This document shows, one piece after another, positions 1-5,307 of a stretch of 5,430 bases of DNA. Both the position numbers and the translations under genes were made by a program. The DNA is taken from assembly GCA_030635365.1 (NCBI GenBank), contig DAOVYZ010000271.1, forward strand, positions 1 to 5,430. Direction: 5' to 3'. The notes below the pieces were generated by a model, which ran no database searches, was not told where the DNA came from, and worked only from the letters and a program-made list of their open reading frames with translations. The stretch is from Bacteroidales bacterium. GTDB lineage: Bacteria > Bacteroidota > Bacteroidia > Bacteroidales > UBA12077. Numbering within the stretch: the stretch's first letter is position 1; each line of letters starts with the position of its first letter.

Positions 1-1
1 A

Positions 2-454
2 ATAAGAGAAAATATTGCTGCAATAGAAATTATGGGGGCAGAGTTTTATTTTCAGTACGATTTTACAAATAATCTCACCTTTAAAACGAACTATTCGTAT
101 AATAATTCGACCATAAAAGATTTTGATTTAACAAATTATACCGGTGATGGCCTCACCGGTAAAAACCTGGTTGAGGTTCCATGGCACCAAGCTTTTGCGG
201 GATTATTCTGGAAAAATAAATATGTAAATACAACCATTGTATCAAACTATGTTGGAAAGGAATATGCCGACGGTCAGAATATATTAACCATAGATGATTA
301 TTTGACGGTTGATTTAAGATTATCCAGAATGATCAATAAAAAATTCTTAGTTGCCACCGATATACAGAACATTTTTGACAATGTATATATTGATAAAAAA
401 CAAAGACTTTCACCGGGAAGATTTATTTTGGTAGAAGTAGCTTATAAGTTTTAA
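2..454 (+). CDS. TonB-dependent outer-membrane receptor, C-terminal part (5' end outside window)
   Basis: This is the last 150 residues of an outer-membrane beta-barrel receptor. The frame is open from base 2, so the start, signal peptide and plug domain lie outside the window; the ATG at 32 is internal. The visible part alternates hydrophobic and polar residues as transmembrane beta-strands do. It contains the family-typical stretch VEVPWHQAFAGLFW, resembling the 'P-x-H-x-x-x-x-G' strand of siderophore and cobalamin receptors. Near the end are the typical DIQNIFDNVY motif and an SPGR segment, and the final strand ends in YKF with the terminal Phe expected for BAM-dependent outer-membrane insertion. 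Known for the family: TonB-energised uptake of chelated metals, vitamins or glycans. The substrate cannot be told from this fragment, and proximity to molybdenum-cofactor genes is not evidence of molybdate uptake. No terminator hairpin is obvious directly after the stop. Confidence 0.88.
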   Translation: MRENIAAIEIMGAEFYFQYDFTNNLTFKTNYSYNNSTIKDFDLTNYTGDGLTGKNLVEVPWHQAFAGLFWKNKYVNTTIVSNYVGKEYADGQNILTIDDYLTVDLRLSRMINKKFLVATDIQNIFDNVYIDKKQRLSPGRFILVEVAYKF

Positions 455-489
455 AAGGTATTATTAAATATTGGACAGGAAATTTAATG

Positions 490-617
490 TTAAACTACAA
501 ATTACAAATAATAAATAACAAATAAATTCAAAATTCTAAAATCCAATAAAAAAGGTTTGAAAATTTGAGATTTTTTTGATATTTGGGAATTGTATTTTGT
601 GTATTTGTGATAAGTTG
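490..617. repeat. AT-rich imperfect palindrome with G-free and C-free halves
   Basis: The spacer between the receptor and the HD gene contains no G from 490 to 553 and no C from 545 to 624. The left arm is built of phrases such as ACAAATTACAAATAATAAAT. The right arm is built of approximately complementary phrases such as TTTGATATTTGGGAATTG and TTTTGTGTATTTGTGATA. Reverse-complementing the right arm gives an imperfect match to the left, so the unit could fold into a long AT-rich hairpin. It resembles degenerate intergenic phrase repeats I associate from memory with Bacteroidota and other environmental genomes; this was not checked against any database. No coding potential is apparent. Confidence 0.6.
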
Positions 618-1457
618 ATGATATCTAAAAAAATAGTTGTTAAGTATAATTTTTGGTTCAATAATTATGTTGAACAATTTATTCAACAGTATCCTGGCTT
701 ATCTGAAAATATTGAGATAAAAGCAGATCATTGTAGAAAAGTAGGTGAGGAAATTGTGGGCATTGCTCAAAGTTTAAAACTGAACGAAAGAGATACTCTA
801 TTAGCTAAAACTATCGGATTATTTCATGATGTTGGAAGATTTAAGCAATATGTAAAATACCAAACATTTTCGGATTCTAAATCACAAAATCATGGAGAAC
901 TGGCATTAGAGGTATTAAAAGAAAACACAGTGCTGAATGATTTATCAGGAGAAAATCAGGATATAATTTTTAAATCAATATTAAATCATAGCAGGGCAGA
1001 AATTGAATTAGACAAGAATGATAAAGTTATCTTTTTCTCTAAATTAATCAGAGATGCCGACAAACTTGATATATGGAGGCTTATTACGGAATATTATATG
1101 GTAAAAGAGCAAAAGCCTGCCCGCCTGTCTGCCGACAAGGCAGGCCCGGCAGGTGGGGAAAATAAAACTTTACAACTTGAGTTACCCGATAGTGATGAAA
1201 TAAGTGGCCAAGTTGTTAATGCCATAGTTAATAAGAAGGTGGTTTTAAAAGAGAACTTGAAAACATTAAATGATTTTAAATTGTTACAAATAGCCTGGGT
1301 ATTTGACTTGAACTTTAATTATTCAATTAAGAAGCTTTACAATAAAAAATATTTGGATAAGATTTTTGAAACATTGCCAATAAGCACTGAGGTAGATCAA
1401 ATTAGGGAGATTGTGAATAAGTATTTTATAACCACAATGAGCACAAAGCGTGAATAG
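618..1457 (+). CDS. HD-domain protein, predicted metal-dependent phosphohydrolase
   Basis: The product is 279 residues, counted from the ATG at 618. An in-frame TTG at 576 would add 14 residues, but these are encoded by the C-free arm of the upstream palindrome and look nothing like a protein N-terminus, so 618 is preferred. HD-superfamily ligands appear in order: H38 (KADHCRKV), H70-D71 (LFHDVGRF), H92 (NHGELA), H124 (LNHSR) and D148 (RDADKLD). This is the H...HD...H...H...D pattern of divalent-metal phosphohydrolases that act on nucleotides or phosphodiesters. No second catalytic domain is visible, and the C-terminal part is helical and unassigned. Residues 167-180 come from a GC-rich palindrome inserted in frame between KEQK and ENKT. 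The last residues (TTMSTKRE) are encoded in the arm of another inverted repeat. There is no Shine-Dalgarno sequence before the ATG. The substrate is unknown, and nothing in the sequence links it to the downstream cofactor genes. Confidence 0.85.
   Translation: MISKKIVVKYNFWFNNYVEQFIQQYPGLSENIEIKADHCRKVGEEIVGIAQSLKLNERDTLLAKTIGLFHDVGRFKQYVKYQTFSDSKSQNHGELALEVLKENTVLNDLSGENQDIIFKSILNHSRAEIELDKNDKVIFFSKLIRDADKLDIWRLITEYYMVKEQKPARLSADKAGPAGGENKTLQLELPDSDEISGQVVNAIVNKKVVLKENLKTLNDFKLLQIAWVFDLNFNYSIKKLYNKKYLDKIFETLPISTEVDQIREIVNKYFITTMSTKRE
1116..1157. repeat. GC-rich palindromic element inserted in frame within the HD gene
   Basis: These 42 bases are far richer in G and C than the surrounding gene. 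They fold as two stacked stems. The outer stem is CCTGCC (1116-1121) with GGCAGG (1148-1153). The inner one is GTCTGCC (1127-1133) with GGCAGGC (1139-1145), including one G-T pair, around the loop GACAA. The length is exactly 14 codons and the frame is kept, encoding PARLSADKAGPAGG. The flanking protein reads smoothly without it (KEQK then ENKTLQLELP). This is the behaviour of palindromic elements that tolerate insertion into genes, such as Rickettsia palindromic elements; that comparison is by analogy only. The exact ends are approximate. Confidence 0.75.
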
Positions 1458-1491
1458 TCAGAGAATAACCTTCGTGAACTTTGTGGTAAAA
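1430..1491. repeat. Inverted repeat spanning the HD gene stop codon
   Basis: The left arm from 1431 (ACCACAATGAGCACAAAGCG) is an imperfect inverted copy of the right arm ending near 1488 (CCTTCGTGAACTTTGTGGT). About 14 of 19 positions agree when the right arm is reverse-complemented, best at the outer ACCACAA/TTGTGGT ends. The left arm lies inside the HD coding sequence and encodes its last residues; the TAG stop (1455-1457) sits just inside the loop. The phrase resembles a common intergenic repeat I recall from Bacteroidota draft genomes, unverified. A role as terminator is unlikely because no T tract follows. Confidence 0.5.
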
Positions 1492-1544
1492 TTATAATAT
1501 GAATTAACAAAAAAGTATAAGGCCGGATATCAAAAGATAAATAG

Positions 1545-1552
1545 TAATTTTG
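1545..1552 (+). promoter_or_regulatory. Candidate -7 promoter element before moeA
   Basis: TAATTTTG matches the Bacteroidota housekeeping sigma -7 consensus TAnnTTTG exactly and ends 16 bases before the moeA ATG. No convincing TTTG-type -33 element is seen at the usual distance upstream, and in AT-rich DNA such an octamer can occur by chance. It would give a very short leader. Confidence 0.28.
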
Positions 1553-1568
1553 CTAAAAATCGATAAAG

Positions 1569-2741
1569 ATGATTACCATTGAAGAAGCATACAATATTGT
1601 GCTCCAAAAAGCATATAGTTTAGATACTGAACATATTCGCTTTACTGATACTTTAGGTAGAATATTGGCAGAAGATGTAAAATCCGATATTGAAATGCCC
1701 CCATTTAATAAATCAGCAATGGATGGTTATGCATGCCGAAGAGAAGATTTAAATAATGTTTTAGAAATTATTGAAATTATACCGGCAGGCAAAATTCCTG
1801 AGAAAGAGATAAAGGAAAATCAATGTGCAAATATAATGACAGGGGCACCAATTCCAAAAGGAGCAAATTGTGTTGTTATGGTTGAACATACAGAGCTGGC
1901 CGATGATGGCTATGTAAGGGTTAATAAAGTAATAAAGAAAGATAATATTAGTTACCAGGGAGAAGATGTAAAAGTAGGAACCAAAGTTTTAGAAAAGGGT
2001 ACAAAAATAGAATCTCAACATATAGCGGTATTTGCTGCTGTTGGTTATACAAAAGTATTGGTTTACAAACAGCCAAAAGTAGGAATTATTTCAACAGGTG
2101 ATGAACTGGTTGAACCTGACAGTAAGCCTGGATTATCACAAATAAGAAATAGTAATGGCTATCAATTAATCGGGCAGGTACAGGCATGTGGTGCAATTGC
2201 AGATTACATAGGAATTGCTGAAGATACTTTTGAAGATACATATAATAAAGTAAATAGTGCCGTAAACGATAACGATATTGTTTTACTTACCGGTGGAGTA
2301 TCAATGGGTACATATGATTTTGTCCCAAAAGTATTGGAAAAAGCAGGAGTGAAAATTGATTTTGATGCTATAGCTGTTAAACCCGGAAAACCTACAACAT
2401 TTGGTATGGCAGGGAAAAAATTCTGTTTTGGATTGCCGGGAAATCCTGTGTCATCATTCATACAATTTGATTTATTGGTAAAACCTTTAATATATAAATT
2501 GATGGGGCATAATTTCCAACCTGTGGATATACAGCTCCCACTGGGAATTGAATATAAAAGAAAAAAGGCTGATAGAAGAGCGTATATGCCTGTACAAATA
2601 AAAGAAGGGAAGGCCTTTCCGGTCGATTACCACGGTTCAGCCCATATACATGCTTTATCTTCTGCAGATGGAATAATTTCAATTGAAATAGGTAAGGAAG
2701 AGATTAAAAAAGGGGAGTTGGTTCATGTTCGACAAATTTGA
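1569..2741 (+). CDS. moeA: Molybdopterin molybdenumtransferase MoeA
   Basis: MoeA inserts molybdate into adenylylated molybdopterin, the last general step of molybdenum-cofactor synthesis in the cytoplasm. At 390 residues it is close to the usual 400. Family motifs are in order: the N-terminal PPFNKSAMDGYA (44-55), whose D52 I take to be the counterpart of the catalytic E. coli Asp59; TGAPIPKGAN and VVMVEHT (91-108) in the linker region; ISTGDEL (174-180) and LTGGVSMGTYDF (240-251) in the MPT-binding domain; KPGKPTTFG (271-279); GLPGNPVSSF (288-297); then the small C-terminal domain. No key motif is missing. The ATG at 1569 starts right at the expected N-terminus (MITIEEAYNIV); the upstream sequence gives at best a weak ribosome site. 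The gene overlaps moaA by 17 bases, so the two are almost certainly co-transcribed and possibly translationally coupled. Confidence 0.96.
   Translation: MITIEEAYNIVLQKAYSLDTEHIRFTDTLGRILAEDVKSDIEMPPFNKSAMDGYACRREDLNNVLEIIEIIPAGKIPEKEIKENQCANIMTGAPIPKGANCVVMVEHTELADDGYVRVNKVIKKDNISYQGEDVKVGTKVLEKGTKIESQHIAVFAAVGYTKVLVYKQPKVGIISTGDELVEPDSKPGLSQIRNSNGYQLIGQVQACGAIADYIGIAEDTFEDTYNKVNSAVNDNDIVLLTGGVSMGTYDFVPKVLEKAGVKIDFDAIAVKPGKPTTFGMAGKKFCFGLPGNPVSSFIQFDLLVKPLIYKLMGHNFQPVDIQLPLGIEYKRKKADRRAYMPVQIKEGKAFPVDYHGSAHIHALSSADGIISIEIGKEEIKKGELVHVRQI
2711..2717 (+). promoter_or_regulatory. Shine-Dalgarno site for moaA
   Basis: AGGGGAG lies seven bases before the moaA ATG, inside the 3' end of moeA. It is the clearest ribosome-binding site in the window; the other starts here have none or a weak one. 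It fixes the moaA start at 2725 and supports the 17-base overlap with moeA. Confidence 0.7.
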
Positions 2742-3525
2742 CCGTAAAATAAATTATTTAAGAATATCGGTTACTGACCGCTGTAACCTTCGTTGTATAT
2801 ACTGCATGCCGGAGGAGGGAGTACCTATATTGAGTCATGAAGATATTTTAAATTTTGACGAGATTACAGAGGTGGCAAGGGTTGCAGTAAGCAATGGTGT
2901 TGAGAAGGTTCGTATAACAGGGGGTGAACCACTGGTGCGAAAAGGAATTGTTAATTTGGTTAGGATGATAGGTGAGATTGAAGGTATAAAAGATTATTCA
3001 ATGACTACAAATGCTATATTTCTTGATAAATTTGCTAACGAATTGGTAAAAGCTGGCTTGCATAGAGTTAATATTAGCCTGGACACAATTAATACTGATA
3101 GATTTAAGCAAATGACACGAGGCGGAGATATTCAGAAAGTATTTGACGGAATAAACGCAGCAAAAAGAGCAGGGCTGGAACCTATTAAAGTAAACTGTGT
3201 TATAAAAGATAATGACAAGGAACCGGATGCTGTTGAAGTATCAGAATATTGTAAAAGAAATAATCTGCAAGTACGGTATATTAAGGAGATGGATTTGGAA
3301 AAAGGAGAATTTGCGGTAGTTCAGGGTGGCACGGGAGGTGATTGTAGTTCTTGTAACCGAATTCGGTTAACTGCAAATGGAATGATTAAACCCTGCCTTT
3401 TTAATGATATTGCTTTTGGCGTAAGGGGACTAGGGGCTGCAAGAGCCATTGATTTGGCAATAGGAAATAAACCTGATAGTGGACATACAAACCAAACAGG
3501 TAAGTTTTATAATATAGGAGGGTGA
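2725..3525 (+). CDS. moaA: GTP 3',8-cyclase MoaA (compact form)
   Basis: This radical-SAM enzyme converts GTP to 3',8-cyclo-7,8-dihydro-GTP, the first step of molybdenum-cofactor synthesis. The SAM cluster ligands are C20, C24 and C27 (DRCNLRCIYC), with GGEP at 66-69. The GTP-site cluster ligands are C207, C210 and C224 (CSSCNRIRLT...KPCLF). R13, R212 and R214 match the GTP-binding arginines of characterised enzymes, and the protein ends in NIGG, the GG tail needed for catalysis. It is only 266 residues, against about 330 usually. The segment between VRYIKEM (183-189) and the second cluster is 17 residues, where E. coli MoaA, from memory, has about 62. Yet GEFAVVQGGTGGDC still aligns with the GEIGLIMP...FC strand, so the gap is clean. 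The usual TTNG motif reads TTNA (94-97). All ligands survive, so I expect activity; a lineage-specific paralogue with altered function is the alternative. Confidence 0.9.
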   Translation: MFDKFDRKINYLRISVTDRCNLRCIYCMPEEGVPILSHEDILNFDEITEVARVAVSNGVEKVRITGGEPLVRKGIVNLVRMIGEIEGIKDYSMTTNAIFLDKFANELVKAGLHRVNISLDTINTDRFKQMTRGGDIQKVFDGINAAKRAGLEPIKVNCVIKDNDKEPDAVEVSEYCKRNNLQVRYIKEMDLEKGEFAVVQGGTGGDCSSCNRIRLTANGMIKPCLFNDIAFGVRGLGAARAIDLAIGNKPDSGHTNQTGKFYNIGG

Positions 3526-3530
3526 CAATA

Positions 3531-3767
3531 GTTTCAAGTTTCAGGTTCCAAGTTCAAAGTAAGGATTTGGTGTGTTTGTTAGCATGTTGAAAATAAGGTG
3601 TGATTTTTTAAATCTGTGGTAATCAGCGTTCAATTTATTGATCTGTTTTATCTGCGTTCTAAATTTAATGATATTAATCGTGTTTTATAAAATTAGTTCT
3701 CTCATAGTTATCGGGGGCAAAAATTTATACTTAACTTTAAACATGAAATTTGGAACATGAAATTTTT
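3531..3767. repeat. Inverted-repeat element filling the moaA-moaC spacer
   Basis: The ends are inverted copies. AAGTTTCAGGTTCCAA (3536-3551) matches TTGGAACATGAAATTT (3750-3765) at 14 of 16 positions after reverse-complementing. GTTCAAAGT (3552-3560) matches ACTTTAAAC (3734-3742) at 8 of 9. Seven extra bases (3743-3749) separate the two blocks in the right arm. The interior, about 170 bases, has no gene but holds an imperfect direct repeat. There is no transposase, so it resembles a small non-autonomous or degenerate palindromic element. The left end begins six bases after the moaA stop and the right arm ends three bases before the moaC ATG. Confidence 0.6.
3622..3672 (+). repeat. Imperfect direct repeat inside the spacer element
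   Basis: ATCAGCGTTCAATTTATTGAT (3622-3642) recurs as ATCTGCGTTCTAAATTTAATGAT (3650-3672), with one substitution in the first ten bases and small length differences later. A related phrase, AATCTGTGGTAATCAGCGTT, leads into the first copy. No function is evident. Confidence 0.5.
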
Positions 3768-3770
3768 AGT

Positions 3771-4223
3771 ATGAAAAAATTAAGTCATGTTGATGATAAA
3801 GGAAAAGCCAATATGGTTGATGTTGGTGGAAAAATTGAGCAAAAACGTATTGCCAGGGCTGCAGGCCATATAACATTACAACCGGAAACAATTAGGCTGA
3901 TAAAAGACAACTCTATGAAAAAAGGGGATGTATTAACAATAGCCGAAGTTGCAGGAATACAGGGCGGAAAACGAACAAGTGAGTTAATACCATTATGCCA
4001 CCCTCTACAAATTACCAAACTTGATGTAAAAGCTACAATTGATGAAACAGGAGTTCGTATTAACTCTGAAGCACGATGCGTTGGAAAAACAGGAATAGAA
4101 ATGGAGGCTTTAACTGCTGTATCAGTAGCATTGTTGACTGTTTATGATATGTGCAAGGCAGTTGACAAACAAATGAATGTAGATGAAATTAAACTTGTAG
4201 AGAAGGTAAAGACAGATTTATAA
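3771..4223 (+). CDS. moaC: Cyclic pyranopterin monophosphate synthase MoaC
   Basis: MoaC turns the MoaA product 3',8-cH2GTP into cyclic pyranopterin monophosphate, completing the first stage of molybdenum-cofactor synthesis. The product is 150 residues, close to the family's roughly 160. Conserved parts are SHVDDKGKANMVDV (5-18), KKGDVLTIAEVAGIQGGKRT (50-69), IPLCHPL (73-79), KTGIEMEALTAVSV (106-119) and YDMCKAVDK (125-133). Active-site residues as I recall them from E. coli are present: K51, H77, the glutamates of EME (110 and 112), D126 and K129. A TTG at 3750 is in frame, but its seven extra codons lie in the arm of the spacer repeat, so the ATG at 3771, which gives the standard N-terminus, is chosen. 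It has no Shine-Dalgarno sequence. The repeat element separates it from moaA, so co-transcription with moeA-moaA is plausible but not assured. Confidence 0.96.
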   Translation: MKKLSHVDDKGKANMVDVGGKIEQKRIARAAGHITLQPETIRLIKDNSMKKGDVLTIAEVAGIQGGKRTSELIPLCHPLQITKLDVKATIDETGVRINSEARCVGKTGIEMEALTAVSVALLTVYDMCKAVDKQMNVDEIKLVEKVKTDL

Positions 4224-4237
4224 ATACAATATACTTT

Positions 4238-5167
4238 TTATTTTATACTTAAAATAGCTTTCCCCTTTCTAATTCCTACCACTTTACAGTCCAAATATTC
4301 TGGAATAGTATTTTTAATTATAGTTGTATTAAACGATCTTACTTTAGTTGCAATTCCTAAAATATCTTCTACGACAATAACTTTTGCTTCTCTTTCCAAG
4401 GGATTCGTTTCAGTAATCGTACTCAAATATTTAAAAGAATAGGTATTTCCAACCTTATAATGAAGGTGTTCCGGTTCAATTTTTAAATGCCCGTCGGTAT
4501 TGTATTTTGTAACCATGCATTTTACTTCTTGTCCAATTTTCAAACCATAATGTTTATACATGTCTTTTTTCAGAGAGTACAGATTTTTGTGTTCATCTTT
4601 TAGAATGTAATAATCATTCCCATTTTCCAGTTTCTTTATTTCTGAAACAATGAACTGATAGTTTTTGCCAATTTTCAGGAGTTTTTTAGATTCTTCGTAA
4701 TCTGAATGCATAAGAAAGAGCTTCCCTTTTTTTATTCTTATAACTTTACAGGAAATGTTCTTTATAGTCGGGTCAATTTTGCTGTGTATGGGAAATGAAC
4801 AAATAGCTTCTGTGCCTGATAAATCTTTTACTGTAACAATTTTTTCTAATTCACCTACGGAATTTATTTGCTCAGTAACTTTAATAACTTCAAAATCATA
4901 TACAATATCTTCTTTATAATATGGATTTTCCGGTTCCAGATATATCTTACCACTACAATTAATTTTATCAATTCTGCATTTAATAGTTTGATTTACTCGT
5001 AGATTATAATGTTCGTAATGTATGGCTTTTAATAAATGCTTACCCCCATTTGAGTTTTCAAGAATATAAAATGATTCATCGGTATCAGGAATTTTAGTAA
5101 TCCCTGTAATTTTGAACTGATGAACCTCTCCTTCAGAAAATTTGTATTGATTCTTGTTATTGGTCAT
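4238..5167 (-). CDS. Unknown protein with two tandem S1/OB-like units
   Basis: I do not recognise a named family. The 309-residue protein is an internal duplication: residues about 13-156 align with about 167-309 at an offset of 153-154. Matching landmarks are FYILEN and YYILKD; HYEHYNL (50-56) and MYKHYGL (203-209); IKCRIDKINCSGKIYLEPE (62-80) and VKCMVTKYNTDGHLKIEPE (215-233); and SCKVIRIKKGK (139-149) and DCKVVGIRKGK (293-303). The 'K-C-x-V-x-K-x-x-x-x-G-x-x-x-x-E-P-E' stretch and the closing 'KV-I-x-K-G-K-x-x-L' strands look like OB/S1-type nucleic-acid-binding folds, perhaps two per unit. This is inference from pattern only. The protein is Lys-rich, with no signal peptide, membrane segment or catalytic motif, so it is probably cytoplasmic. 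The start (ATG, complement of 5165-5167) has no Shine-Dalgarno sequence. It converges on moaC with 14 bases between stop codons. Confidence 0.82.
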   Translation of the reverse strand: MTNNKNQYKFSEGEVHQFKITGITKIPDTDESFYILENSNGGKHLLKAIHYEHYNLRVNQTIKCRIDKINCSGKIYLEPENPYYKEDIVYDFEVIKVTEQINSVGELEKIVTVKDLSGTEAICSFPIHSKIDPTIKNISCKVIRIKKGKLFLMHSDYEESKKLLKIGKNYQFIVSEIKKLENGNDYYILKDEHKNLYSLKKDMYKHYGLKIGQEVKCMVTKYNTDGHLKIEPEHLHYKVGNTYSFKYLSTITETNPLEREAKVIVVEDILGIATKVRSFNTTIIKNTIPEYLDCKVVGIRKGKAILSIK

Positions 5168-5178
5168 AATAAGTTATA

Positions 5179-5186
5179 CAAAAATA
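5179..5186 (-). promoter_or_regulatory. Candidate -7 promoter element for the duplicated unknown gene
   Basis: On the minus strand this reads TATTTTTG, an exact TAnnTTTG match, 11 bases upstream of the start codon. No clear -33 TTG-type partner is seen at the expected distance, and the AT-rich context makes chance matches easy. If real, the leader is only a few bases long. Confidence 0.28.
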
Positions 5187-5224
5187 CATTTTTTTAATAG
5201 AATAGAATTTTAAATTAACATATC

Positions 5225-5286
5225 TATAAATTATGAAATGTAGGTTGAAATGGAAGATTTTATTACATTTATGTGCCCAATTTATA
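5225..5286. repeat. Nested AT-rich inverted repeat
   Basis: TATAAATT (5225-5232) pairs perfectly with AATTTATA (5279-5286). Inside it, AAATGTA (5236-5242) pairs perfectly with TACATTT (5264-5270), leaving a 21-base loop. This is a 15-pair interrupted hairpin in non-coding DNA. It may be part of a structured transcript reading either way, or a mobile palindromic element. Confidence 0.45.
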
Positions 5287-5307
5287 ACACTTAAGCTTTG
5301 TAAAATA

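Noticed and set aside
2..454. The receptor as a molybdate importer tied to the cofactor genes
   Set aside because: Only the barrel end is visible, and an HD gene and a repeat separate it from moeA; nothing indicates its substrate.
576..617. A 14-residue N-terminal extension of the HD protein from a TTG start
   Set aside because: These codons fall in the C-free arm of the upstream palindrome and give an unlikely N-terminus; the ATG at 618 begins a normal-looking protein.
1113..1160. The GC-rich insert as a CRISPR repeat or attachment site
   Set aside because: There is a single copy with no spacers and no integrase nearby, and it lies in frame inside a gene.
2204..2461. An open frame of 85 codons on the minus strand inside moeA
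   Set aside because: It is antisense to conserved MoeA motifs, has no family resemblance, and is best explained by moeA codon use.
2458..2682. A 74-codon minus-strand frame inside moeA
   Set aside because: It is antisense to the conserved C-terminal part of MoeA, with no start signal or recognisable product.
3750..3770. A seven-residue N-terminal extension of MoaC from a TTG start
   Set aside because: The codons are part of the spacer repeat's right arm; the ATG at 3771 gives the standard MoaC N-terminus.
3526..3770. A molybdenum-cofactor riboswitch between moaA and moaC
   Set aside because: The spacer is explained by an inverted-repeat element and direct repeats; I see no recognisable Moco RNA motif, and a riboswitch would more likely precede moeA.
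3785..4018. A 77-codon minus-strand frame inside moaC
   Set aside because: It is a shadow of the strongly conserved moaC reading frame.
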